Source of the DNA: Actinoplanes italicus
GTDB taxonomy: Bacteria > Actinomycetota > Actinomycetes > Mycobacteriales > Micromonosporaceae
Assembly (NCBI RefSeq): GCF_003001815.1
Contig: NZ_PVMZ01000009.1
Location: 124,001 to 188,000 of the forward strand
Reading direction: 5' to 3'
DNA length: 64,000 nt
Within the stretch, counting starts at the first letter, position 1, and each line of letters opens with the position of its first letter. The position numbers were made by a program, and so were the translations under genes. The notes below the pieces were generated by a model. The model saw only the letters and a program-made list of their open reading frames with translations, had not been told where the DNA came from and ran no database searches. Of the stretch, positions 45,464 to 53,806 are shown in pieces.

Positions 45464-48400
45464 GTGGCTGCCGATGTCACCCGGGTGCGAACCGTCTGCG
45501 GGTACTGCGGCGTCGGCTGTGGGATGGTGCTCGACGTAGCGCGCCAGGACGACGGCCCGCTGAAGGTGATCAAAGCGAGCGGCGACCGGGAACACCCGGC
45601 CAATGCCGGTCGCCTCTGCACGAAGGGTGCGACCAGCGCCGAACTGCTCGCCGCGCCGGGCCGGCTGGACACCGCGCTGATCCGGGCCGGCCGGGGCGCC
45701 GCTCCGGCACCGCTGGGTGTGGACGCCGCGATCAGTGAGACCGCCCGGCGGCTGCGCTCGATCATCGACGAGCACGGACCGGACTCGTTCGCCATGTACG
45801 TCTCCGGCCAGATGACCCTGGAAGCCCAGTACCTGGCGAACAAGCTGGTCAAGGGCTTCATCGGGACGAACAACATCGAGTCCAACTCGCGGCTGTGCAT
45901 GGCCAGCGCGGGCACCGGATACAAGCTGTCGCTCGGCTCGGACGGCCCGCCCGGCTCCTACGACGACCTGGATCACGCCGATCTGTTCCTGGTGATCGGC
46001 TCGAACATGGCCGACTGCCACCCCATTCTCTTCCTGCGCATGATGGAGCGGGTCAAGGCCGGCGCGAAGCTGATCGTCGTCGACCCCCGGCGCACCGCCA
46101 CCGCCGAGAAGGCCGACCTCTTCCTGCAGATCCGCCCCGGCGCCGACCTCGCGCTGCTCAACGGCCTGCTGGGGTTGATCACGCCGGACCTGGACTTCAT
46201 CGAGTCGTGGACCGAGGGCTGGGAGGCGATGCCGGAGTTCCTGGCCGACTATCCGCCGGACCGGGTCGCCGAGCTGACCGGACTGTCCGAGGACGACATC
46301 CGTACCGCCGCGCAGTGGATCGGCGAGGCCGGGAACTGGGTGAGCCTGTGGACCATGGGCCTCAACCAGAGCACCCACGGCACCTGGAACACCAACGCCC
46401 TGATCAACCTGCACCTGGCGACCGGTGCGATCTGCCGCACCGGCAGCGGGCCGTTCTCGCTCACCGGCCAGCCCAACGCGATGGGCGGCCGCGAGATGGG
46501 CTACATGGGACCCGGCCTGCCGGGCCAGCGGTCCGTGCTCGTCCCGGCCGACCGGGAGTTCACCGAGAAGGCCTGGGGCGTACCGGCCGGGACCCTGCGC
46601 ACCGAGGTCGGCAAGGGCACCGTCGACATGTTCGAGCAGATGGCGGCCGGGAGGATCAGGGCCTGCTGGGTCATCTGCACCAACCCGGTCGCCTCGGTCG
46701 GCAACCGCCGGACGGTCATCGCGGGCCTGGAGGCCGCCGACCTGGTGATCACCCAGGACGCGTTCGCCGAGACCGAGACCAACGCCTACGCCGACATCGC
46801 GCTGCCCGCCGCCATGTGGTCCGAGGCCGAGGGCGTCATGATCAATTCGGAGCGCAACCTCACCCTCGTCCACCCGGTGGTCCCGGCCCCGGGCGAGGCG
46901 CTCGCCGACTGGCAGATCATCGCCCGCGTCGCGACCGAGATGGGTTACGGCGCGGCCTTCACCTACGGAACGGCAGCGGAGATCTTCGAAGAGATCAAGA
47001 CCTTCGCCAACCCTCTGACCGGGTACGACCTGCGCGGCGTCACCTACGAGATGCTGTCCGGCGGTCCCGTCCAGTGGCCGGCCCCTCCCGGCAGCGGCCG
47101 CCGCAACCCGATCCGCTACCTCTCCTCTGCTCCCGCGTCAGCCGCACCGGGTTCAGTGGGGTCGGCCGCGCCCGTTTCGCTACGGTTCGCCACGCCCAGC
47201 GGCAAGGCGATCTTTCATCCCCGGCCGCACACCGACCCCGCCGAGATGCCGGACGACGACTACCCTTTCGTCCTCAACACCGGCCGCCTGCAGCACCAGT
47301 GGCACACCATGACCAAGACCGGCAAGATCGCCAAGCTGAACCGCCTCAACCCGGACCCGTTCATCGAGATCAACGCGATCGACGCCGAATGGTTCGAGAT
47401 CACGGTCGGCGACCTGGTCGAGATCGCCTCCCGGCGCGGCCGGGCCGTACTGCCCGCCGTGGTCACCGACCGGGTCCTGCCCGGCAGCTGCTTCGCCCCG
47501 ATCCACTGGAACGACCTGTTCGGCGAATACCTCAGCGTCAACGCGGTCACCAGCGACGCCGTCGACCCGCTGTCCTTCCAGCCGGAACTCAAGGTGTGCG
47601 CGGTCTCTCTCACCCGTGTCTCCGCCGCTCCCGCTCCTGCCTTGCCGGCAGCTTCTTCTTTTGCCGGGGTGGCCGCTTCGGGTTCTGGTGCGTCCGTTGT
47701 CGGGGCGGCGCTCGCCGGCGGTGCCGACCTGCTGGCGCGGCTCGGGCTCGACCCGGCGCCGCCCGCTCTCGACGAGGACCAGCGGCGCTACCTGGCCGGC
47801 TTCCTCGCCGGAGCCACCCTGCGGCCGGGACCGTCGGTGCTGCCGGAGGGCGCACCCTTCGACCACGGCACGGCCATGTGGGTCAACGGCCTGCTCGCCG
47901 GGGTGCTCACAGCCGTACCATCGCCGGGGTCTTCTCCCACCGCGAAGCCGCCGGCCGGACGCCTGCAGGTCCTGTGGGCCTCCCAGACCGGCAATGCCGA
48001 GGATTTCGCTCGCGTCGTGGCCGGGCGGCTGTCCGAGACCGGGCGGCAGGTGAGCGTGCTCGGCATGGACGGCCCGGCCGCCGACCTGCTCGATCCGGGA
48101 GCCGACCTGCTCGTCGTGACCAGCACGTTCGGCGACGGCGACGCGCCCGACAACGGGACGAGCTTCTGGGACTCGCTCACCGGCGACGGCGCGCCCCGCC
48201 TCGACGGCCAGCGGTACGCCGTGCTCGCTTTCGGAGACTCCAACTACGACGACTTCTGCGGACACGGCCGCCGCATCGACGAACGGCTCGCCGAGCTCGG
48301 CGCCGTCCGGCTGGCACCCCGGGCCGACTGCGAACCCGACTTCGAGCAGACCGCCGGCGGCTGGCTCTCCTCGGTTCTCGACGCCCTGACCGAGGCCGCT

Positions 48401-49612
48401 CCCGTCGCCGTCTCCACCGCGCAGGCCCTGTCCGCTGCGGCGGCCGCCTCCGCCGTACCCACCTCGGTCACCGCACTCTCCACCAGCGCCGCCACGCCGG
48501 TGAAGGCCGCTCCGCTCGCGGCGACCCTCGTCGGCAACCGGCTCCTGAGCCTGCCCGGCTCCGCCAAGGAGGTGCGACGGTTCACCTTCGACACCGGCGG
48601 GCTGCTCGACTACCAGGCCGGCGACGCCCTCGGCGTGTGGCCGGTCAACTGCCCCGAACTCGTCGACGAATGGCTGGCCATCACCAACCTGCCCGCCGAC
48701 ACGGTCGTCCACCTCGACCGTCTCGGTGCCTTATCCCTGGCGGAGGCGCTCACCCGGCATCTCGACATCACCCGGGTCACCACCGACCTGCTGCGCTTCG
48801 TGGCCGAACGCAGCGGCTCCGGCCAGATCAAGACCCTGCTGCGCGCCGACAACAAGGGCGAACTCGCCAAGTGGACCTGGGGCCGCCAGGCCGCCGACGT
48901 GATCGCCGAACACGCGGTCGACGCCACCGCCCAGGAATGGGCCGCAGCGCTGAAACGGCTCCAGCCCCGCCACTACTCGATCAGCTCCACACCGGTCGTC
49001 GACCCCGCGCTGGTCAGCCTCACCGTGTCGGTGGTCCGCTTCGACAACCACCGTGGCCGTACCCGCAAAGGCGTCTGCTCCACCCACCTGGCTGACGCGT
49101 CCCCCGGCGCCGAGGTGCCGGTCTTCGTACAGCGGGCGCCGCACTTCCGCCCGCCCGGCGACCCCAACATCCCGATGATCATGGTGGGCCCCGGCACCGG
49201 CGTGGCCCCGTTCCTGGGCTTCCTCCAGGAGCGGCAGGCGACCGGAGCCCCCGGCGGCAACTGGCTGTTCTTCGGAGAGCAGCGCAGCACCACCGACTTC
49301 TACTACGCCGAGGAGCTGGAGGCCCTCCGCGCCGACGGCATCCTGAGCCGCCTGGACGTGGCGTTCTCCCGGGACCAGCGCGCGAAGGTCTACGTCCAGG
49401 ACCGGATGCGCGAGAAGGGCGCCCAGCTGTGGGCCTGGCTGCAGGCCGGAGCCCACTTCTACGTCTGCGGCGACGCGAGCCGCATGGCCCGCGACGTCGA
49501 CCGGGCCCTGCACGACATCGCCGTCAACCACGGACGCCTGACCCCCGAGGCCGCCACCACCTACGTGAAGCAGCTGGCCACCGAAAAGCGCTACGTCCGA
49601 GACATCTACTGA
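45464..49612 (+). CDS. assimilatory nitrate reductase fused to CysJ-type flavoprotein reductase
   Basis: This 1382-residue protein combines catalysis and electron supply. Residues 1-730 are a molybdopterin oxidoreductase of the NasA/NarB type: a [4Fe-4S] site (Cys12, Cys15, Cys19, Cys52), a probable Mo-ligand Cys145 (ESNSRLCMAS), and a dinucleotide-binding C-terminal part (NTGRLQHQWHTMTKTGK). A variable Ala-rich linker leads to a flavodoxin domain (from about 833, ASQTGNAEDFA). The FAD domain (RHYSISS, about 1168; GVCSTHLAD) and NADPH domain (PGTGVAPFLGF) end in YVRDIY, as in CysJ. It could use NADPH directly to reduce nitrate. The GTG 45464 is about 5 nt after GAAGGGG; a GTG at 45458 or 45398 is less likely. 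No nitrite reductase or nitrate transporter is in the window. Confidence 0.93.
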   Translation: MAADVTRVRTVCGYCGVGCGMVLDVARQDDGPLKVIKASGDREHPANAGRLCTKGATSAELLAAPGRLDTALIRAGRGAAPAPLGVDAAISETARRLRSIIDEHGPDSFAMYVSGQMTLEAQYLANKLVKGFIGTNNIESNSRLCMASAGTGYKLSLGSDGPPGSYDDLDHADLFLVIGSNMADCHPILFLRMMERVKAGAKLIVVDPRRTATAEKADLFLQIRPGADLALLNGLLGLITPDLDFIESWTEGWEAMPEFLADYPPDRVAELTGLSEDDIRTAAQWIGEAGNWVSLWTMGLNQSTHGTWNTNALINLHLATGAICRTGSGPFSLTGQPNAMGGREMGYMGPGLPGQRSVLVPADREFTEKAWGVPAGTLRTEVGKGTVDMFEQMAAGRIRACWVICTNPVASVGNRRTVIAGLEAADLVITQDAFAETETNAYADIALPAAMWSEAEGVMINSERNLTLVHPVVPAPGEALADWQIIARVATEMGYGAAFTYGTAAEIFEEIKTFANPLTGYDLRGVTYEMLSGGPVQWPAPPGSGRRNPIRYLSSAPASAAPGSVGSAAPVSLRFATPSGKAIFHPRPHTDPAEMPDDDYPFVLNTGRLQHQWHTMTKTGKIAKLNRLNPDPFIEINAIDAEWFEITVGDLVEIASRRGRAVLPAVVTDRVLPGSCFAPIHWNDLFGEYLSVNAVTSDAVDPLSFQPELKVCAVSLTRVSAAPAPALPAASSFAGVAASGSGASVVGAALAGGADLLARLGLDPAPPALDEDQRRYLAGFLAGATLRPGPSVLPEGAPFDHGTAMWVNGLLAGVLTAVPSPGSSPTAKPPAGRLQVLWASQTGNAEDFARVVAGRLSETGRQVSVLGMDGPAADLLDPGADLLVVTSTFGDGDAPDNGTSFWDSLTGDGAPRLDGQRYAVLAFGDSNYDDFCGHGRRIDERLAELGAVRLAPRADCEPDFEQTAGGWLSSVLDALTEAAPVAVSTAQALSAAAAASAVPTSVTALSTSAATPVKAAPLAATLVGNRLLSLPGSAKEVRRFTFDTGGLLDYQAGDALGVWPVNCPELVDEWLAITNLPADTVVHLDRLGALSLAEALTRHLDITRVTTDLLRFVAERSGSGQIKTLLRADNKGELAKWTWGRQAADVIAEHAVDATAQEWAAALKRLQPRHYSISSTPVVDPALVSLTVSVVRFDNHRGRTRKGVCSTHLADASPGAEVPVFVQRAPHFRPPGDPNIPMIMVGPGTGVAPFLGFLQERQATGAPGGNWLFFGEQRSTTDFYYAEELEALRADGILSRLDVAFSRDQRAKVYVQDRMREKGAQLWAWLQAGAHFYVCGDASRMARDVDRALHDIAVNHGRLTPEAATTYVKQLATEKRYVRDIY

Positions 49613-49618
49613 ACGTCT

Positions 49619-49661
49619 CCCCCCACCCCACCCCACCCCACCCCCCCGCCCCGCCCCCGCC
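49619..49661 (-). other. G-quadruplex-forming tract just after the nitrate reductase stop
   Basis: The plus strand is a C-rich array of CCCCA pentamers and longer C runs. The minus strand therefore carries at least six runs of four or more G separated by single bases, an ideal G-quadruplex sequence. It begins 7 nt after the stop codon. On the template strand it could stall RNA polymerase and act as a terminator. Confidence 0.7.
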
Positions 49662-49667
49662 TCCGCC

Positions 49668-49900
49668 CCACCCCCATCGCGGCGATCTTGTGGGGTTTGG
49701 GTCGGTCGGCGGGCGAAACCCGGCAAGATCTCCGACGAGTTTCTCGCCGCCCACCCCCATCGCGGCGATCTTGTGGGGTTTGGGTCGGCCGGCGGGCGAA
49801 ACCCGGCAACTTCTCCGACGAGTTTCGCGCCGCCCGCCCCACCGCGGCGATCTTGTGAGGTTTCGGCTGCTCACGTGGCGAAAGGTCACAAGATCTGCGG
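49668..49900. repeat. 82-83-bp tandem intergenic repeats, each with a hairpin
   Basis: Three copies start at about 49668, 49751 and 49834; the third is diverged. Each contains GCGGCGATCTTGTG and a downstream arm near CGAAA. Copy 1 folds as GATCTTG (49684-49690) plus GGGTTT (49693-49698) with AAACCC (49716-49721) plus CAAGATC (49724-49730). Copy 3 folds as GATCTTGTGA (49849-49858) with TCACAAGATC (49886-49895), plus TTTCG with CGAAA. Copy 2 has a damaged 3' arm. No coding potential was seen. The 392-bp gap 49613-50004 is filled by this element, the G-rich tract and the 15-bp repeats. Confidence 0.85.
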
Positions 49901-49922
49901 GGGCACCGTGGTGACCCGCGGC

Positions 49923-50004
49923 CCGCGGGTCAGCGCACCGCGGGTCAGCGCACCGCGGGTCAGCGCACCGCGGGTCACCGCACCGCGGGTCACCGCACCG
50001 CGGC
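49923..50004. repeat. 15-bp tandem repeat, five full copies plus partial
   Basis: Units CCGCGGGTCAGCGCA (three copies, 49923-49967) and CCGCGGGTCACCGCA (two copies, 49968-49997) are followed by a partial unit that reaches the stop codon of the minus-strand membrane protein at 50005. Each unit contains the palindrome CCGCGG. This is slippage-type DNA in the 3' flank of that gene. Confidence 0.95.
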
Positions 50005-53000
50005 TCAGGCCATGCGCGTGATGGCGGCGCGCAGACGAGCCAGGTCACGCCGTCGCTGTTCCATCGTCGTGGCGACACCGACGAGCAGCAGCCCGCCCAC
50101 CGCGAGCGGCACCCAGCGAGGCACCAGATCCCAGAACTGGATCAGTTCATGTAGCGCGACCAGCGACAACGTGCCCCCGCCGGTGATGACCGGGGCCTGC
50201 AAGCGGGCGCGCGCACCGGCGAGAAGCACGAGCAGCGCACCCACCCCGAGAAGCAGCCGCCGCAGGTAGTGCGGTTCGTCCGCGGTGCTGTTCGCGATCA
50301 CGGCGAGCGTGGGCAGGAACGCCGCGGCCAGCGCGGGCCCGTAGGCGGTCCACGACGGCAGTTCAGGCCGTCCCCGGCGGGCGAACCAGCCGGCGACCAC
50401 GGCCAGCACAGCGGCAGGCAGGGTGTAGATCTCGACGGTCTCCACATCCCGCGACGACAGCAGGAACCACCAGCCGGCCAGCCCTGTCGAGCCGGCCGCG
50501 ATCGCGTAGCGGAACCGGGTGCTCCGCGTCTCACCGGGCCGCAGCGCGCGAACCGTCAGGACCAGCGCCCACAGCTTGCAGACCAGCGCGGCCCATCCCA
50601 GACCGTCCGCGATCAGCAGCGCGACCAGAGCGGACGCATGCCCCACCACGAACGGCGCACGAGCCTCGACCGCCCGCCGACCACGAAGCACCCACTCCAG
50701 CCCGATCACCAGAGCCGCGGCCCCGAGGACGAAGAGCGACGGTCCGGCCGGGCCGACATCGATCAGATCCCCGATGGTGTACGAGAGAACGACCACCGAA
50801 ACACTCCCGGCAGTCCACCCCGCGACCCGATCGGACTGAAGCCGCCCGAACAACCCGGCCACGACGGACGTACCCACCACCAGCCCGAGAGCCGCGATGC
50901 TGGCCCCGTGACCGGCAGCCGACCCGGCGAGCCCCGCACCCGCCAGCACCACGAACAGCACCGCGAGCACATTGCCCACCACATACCGAACCGGGGCGAG
51001 CACCACGGCCAGCAGCCCGGCCAGCCCGGTCACGAGCCCGGCGATCGGCACAGCCGGCCACGAAACCCCGGCCGCCGCGAACACCAGCGGAACAAGCACC
51101 GCCACGAACGGCGCGGCAGCCCACCCCGCCACCAGCACAGGCCCGGCAGGGCGTCGCTCCGGTCGCTCGGCCGCCGGGGCACTGCCGCCGCGGGAAGCCG
51201 CGTCCGGAAGCGGTGAACTGGTGACATGCCAGCCCGCGGCGGCGGCCGCGACGGCGGCTCCGGCGAGGGCGACGATGGCGGACCAGGTGACCGGCGACTG
51301 CACCGGCGGAACGCCGGACCAGATGTCGTCCAGGGCCGTCCACGGCTCCAGCAGGACGACCGCCAGGTCGGGTGCGGTCAGCAGGAGCAGCGCCACCCCG
51401 GGCTGCAGCACGGCGAGCAGCGCATTTCCGCCGCGTGCGCCGGGGAGAGGCAGCAACGCCACGACGAGCAGGAGCCCGGCCGCGGCGTAGAGCACGGCCG
51501 GATCGCTGCCGGGTACGGCCCAGATCGGTGCGGTCGCCGCGGCGAGCAGGGCGACTCCGAGCGCGTGCGGCCCGTACCCCGGAAGCCGTCGGCCGACGGC
51601 GTGCGCGATCAGGCAGAGGAGTACCGCGACGCCGAGCGAGACCCGCACCCGCCCGGTGACCGGCACGTCGGCCGCGAACAACGCCAGCCAGACGGCCGGC
51701 GGTGCCGCGAGGAGCCCCACGGTGAAGGACCCGGCACCGACGTCCGCGCCGCGCGGGGCGTTGCGCAGGGCCAGGGCGGTGCCGACGCCGAGCACGGTGA
51801 CCGCGCCGAGCACCGCGGCCGCGACCTCGGCCCGCCCGCAGCCGATGATCACGGCATGGCCGACCATGACGAGGGCCACCGCGATCCGATACAGGGCCTC
51901 CTGCAGGGTGCGTGACCGGGCGGCGGCGATCAGCGCCACCGCGCCGACGGCGACACCCGCCACCGACGCCGTCCACCACGGCAGCCCGAAGGCCGCCGGA
52001 ACCTGGAGCCCCAGCAGGGCCGATGCGGTAAGGCCCAGGTCGGCGAGGGTCCGGCGGGGCAGCAGGAGGGCGTACGCGACCGCGGTGAGCACGGTGGCGG
52101 CCGGCATGTCGTGCTGCAACCCGTTGACGGCAGCGTCGAAGGACGCGTCGAAGACCGGCCCGGCCGCTTCCCGGCTGCGAATCGCGCCGGCGACCGCCGC
52201 GAGCAGAACCGTGACGGCTGGTGCCGCGCCCACGATGAGCGCCCCCACCCAGGCCCCGTCCCCGACCGCAGTGGGAATCCACCGCCGCCCCGACTCCCCG
52301 CCGGCCACGGAGGAGGCGTGAGGTGGAGGACTTGCTGAGGGTGAAGGGGCACCGGCGGGCCGCGGCAGGCGGCGGGGAAGCCGGGCCACGACCGCCGCGA
52401 TCAGGAGGGCCACCAGGGCGATCCGGCCGGCGTGCCAGGACGAGTCGCGGACGTCGATGGGCAGCGTCCAGGCCCAGCGCGCCAGGGCGACCCCCGAGGT
52501 CACCACGAGCAGACCGGCGGCGATCGACTGGGCGAGCGCCAACCGTGCGAGGAGCGCCCACGTGAGGACGACGGCTGGTGGCAGCAACAGGATCAGACCG
52601 GTCACGGCGGCGTCGGCCGGTCCGGTGGCGAAGGTCAGGTCGGCCAGGGCCAGGACACCGGCGGTGGTGGCGGAGAGAAGACCGCAGACGTACGTGACGA
52701 CGCCCGGCCCGTCGGCCGCGAATCGGGCCGGGCGGAACCGCAGGACGGCGACGTCGAGGGCCGCGGTGGCGGTGAACGCCAGGGACCAGCCGGTCAGGTC
52801 GGCCTCGGCGGTGGCGGCCAGGAGCGGGAACACCGGCTGGGCCATGAGCAGCGCGGCGATGCGCGGGCCACGCAGCCCGGTCGGGATCGAGTAGCCGAGA
52901 GCGATGGCCGCAGTGACGGCCAGCACCGCGGCCGCGTACCCGCTCGGTTCCAGGCCCCGGACCCGCAGGAGGTCGACGGCCCACGCCGCGTAGCCGTCCA

Positions 53001-53649
53001 TCAGGATCATGAGCAGCCCGACGGCCGCGAGGGTCTCGGCGGCGGCGGTGAGGCCGCGCCGGGCGGCGAACGGCGGCACCGCGAGGACGGCGGCGGTCGC
53101 TCCGGCGAGCAGCAGCGCCCGTCCGGTGACGCCGACCTGCGCCCAGGCGACGGCGGTGAACACCGCGGCGGCCACCACGAGCAGCAGCCCGCCGAGGGTG
53201 AACAGAACGTTCTGGACGGTGAGCGTGCTCAGCTTGGGCTCAACCGGCTCCGAAGGCGTGGACGCGAGAGCGGGCGAAGGCGTGGACGCGGGAGCGGGCG
53301 AAGGCGTGGACGCGGGAGCGGGCGAAGGCGTGGACGCGGGAGCGGGCGAGGAACCGGACGTGAGAGCGGGCGAGGGAACCGGCGCGGGAGCAGGCACGGG
53401 CGACGGCTGCCGGCGAGCGACGACACGGGCGGCGATCTGATTGCGGCGCGCACGGGTGTCGTGGAGACGCCGATCCAGGCTCGTGACCAGGGCCCTGGCC
53501 TCCTGCAGCTCGGTGCTCAGGCCGGCCAGCTCGGCGTCGAGGCGGATCACCTCGGCGGCCTCGAGGTCGGGTCCGGCGCCGCAGGCGGGGCAGCCGTCCG
53601 GCAGGGCGGCGGTGGCGCCGCAGCGCGGGCAGGGATAGGACGTGGTCAA
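50005..53649 (-). CDS. giant zinc-ribbon multi-spanning membrane protein (SCO7613 C-terminal domain type)
   Basis: This protein of about 1214 residues starts with a zinc ribbon (YPCPRCGATAALPDGCPACGAG: two CxxC pairs), then a coiled-coil-like helix (LDAELAGLSTELQEARALVTSLDRRL). A Pro/Ala/Ser linker of octapeptide repeats follows, and then more than 30 predicted membrane helices to the end. The layout matches large actinobacterial proteins named for the SCO7613 C-terminal region; their function is unknown. The TTG at 53649, just before TTSYPCPRCG, is the likely start. Longer frames up to 53985 overlap the divergent amidohydrolase gene. The ribosome site is weak (GGGA). Confidence 0.82.
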   Translation of the reverse strand: MTTSYPCPRCGATAALPDGCPACGAGPDLEAAEVIRLDAELAGLSTELQEARALVTSLDRRLHDTRARRNQIAARVVARRQPSPVPAPAPVPSPALTSGSSPAPASTPSPAPASTPSPAPASTPSPALASTPSEPVEPKLSTLTVQNVLFTLGGLLLVVAAAVFTAVAWAQVGVTGRALLLAGATAAVLAVPPFAARRGLTAAAETLAAVGLLMILMDGYAAWAVDLLRVRGLEPSGYAAAVLAVTAAIALGYSIPTGLRGPRIAALLMAQPVFPLLAATAEADLTGWSLAFTATAALDVAVLRFRPARFAADGPGVVTYVCGLLSATTAGVLALADLTFATGPADAAVTGLILLLPPAVVLTWALLARLALAQSIAAGLLVVTSGVALARWAWTLPIDVRDSSWHAGRIALVALLIAAVVARLPRRLPRPAGAPSPSASPPPHASSVAGGESGRRWIPTAVGDGAWVGALIVGAAPAVTVLLAAVAGAIRSREAAGPVFDASFDAAVNGLQHDMPAATVLTAVAYALLLPRRTLADLGLTASALLGLQVPAAFGLPWWTASVAGVAVGAVALIAAARSRTLQEALYRIAVALVMVGHAVIIGCGRAEVAAAVLGAVTVLGVGTALALRNAPRGADVGAGSFTVGLLAAPPAVWLALFAADVPVTGRVRVSLGVAVLLCLIAHAVGRRLPGYGPHALGVALLAAATAPIWAVPGSDPAVLYAAAGLLLVVALLPLPGARGGNALLAVLQPGVALLLLTAPDLAVVLLEPWTALDDIWSGVPPVQSPVTWSAIVALAGAAVAAAAAGWHVTSSPLPDAASRGGSAPAAERPERRPAGPVLVAGWAAAPFVAVLVPLVFAAAGVSWPAVPIAGLVTGLAGLLAVVLAPVRYVVGNVLAVLFVVLAGAGLAGSAAGHGASIAALGLVVGTSVVAGLFGRLQSDRVAGWTAGSVSVVVLSYTIGDLIDVGPAGPSLFVLGAAALVIGLEWVLRGRRAVEARAPFVVGHASALVALLIADGLGWAALVCKLWALVLTVRALRPGETRSTRFRYAIAAGSTGLAGWWFLLSSRDVETVEIYTLPAAVLAVVAGWFARRGRPELPSWTAYGPALAAAFLPTLAVIANSTADEPHYLRRLLLGVGALLVLLAGARARLQAPVITGGGTLSLVALHELIQFWDLVPRWVPLAVGGLLLVGVATTMEQRRRDLARLRAAITRMA
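53252..53395. repeat. 24-bp coding minisatellite in the membrane-protein linker
   Basis: Four near-identical 24-bp units (53252-53347) and two diverged ones (to 53395) encode repeated PAPASTPS octapeptides in the linker between the zinc ribbon and the membrane region on the minus strand. The unit length is a multiple of three, so copy-number changes would alter linker length without shifting frame. Confidence 0.93.
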
Positions 53650-53806
53650 GGCCGTTCCCGAGGTCAAGGAGATGTGGAAGCACAGCTTCGCGCATCGATG
53701 CAACCCGCGGAACAGGCGATTCGGCCGGTACGGGCTCCGTGATGAACCCGATGCGGTCCACGCCGGTAGTAGAGGGGGAGGACCGCCGCACGAAGGAGAC
53801 CCCAGC

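Noticed and set aside
44063..46873. 936-codon minus-strand frame across DUF3068 and nitrate reductase genes
   Set aside because: It crosses a strong terminator and the GlnR-like box and is antisense to two well-supported genes.
45895..49095. 1066-codon plus-strand frame inside the nitrate reductase gene
   Set aside because: Shifted frame of a gene with complete cofactor motifs; the product is Arg-rich without domains.
49668..50004. Possible CRISPR array
   Set aside because: Units are contiguous tandem repeats without unique spacers, and no cas gene is near.
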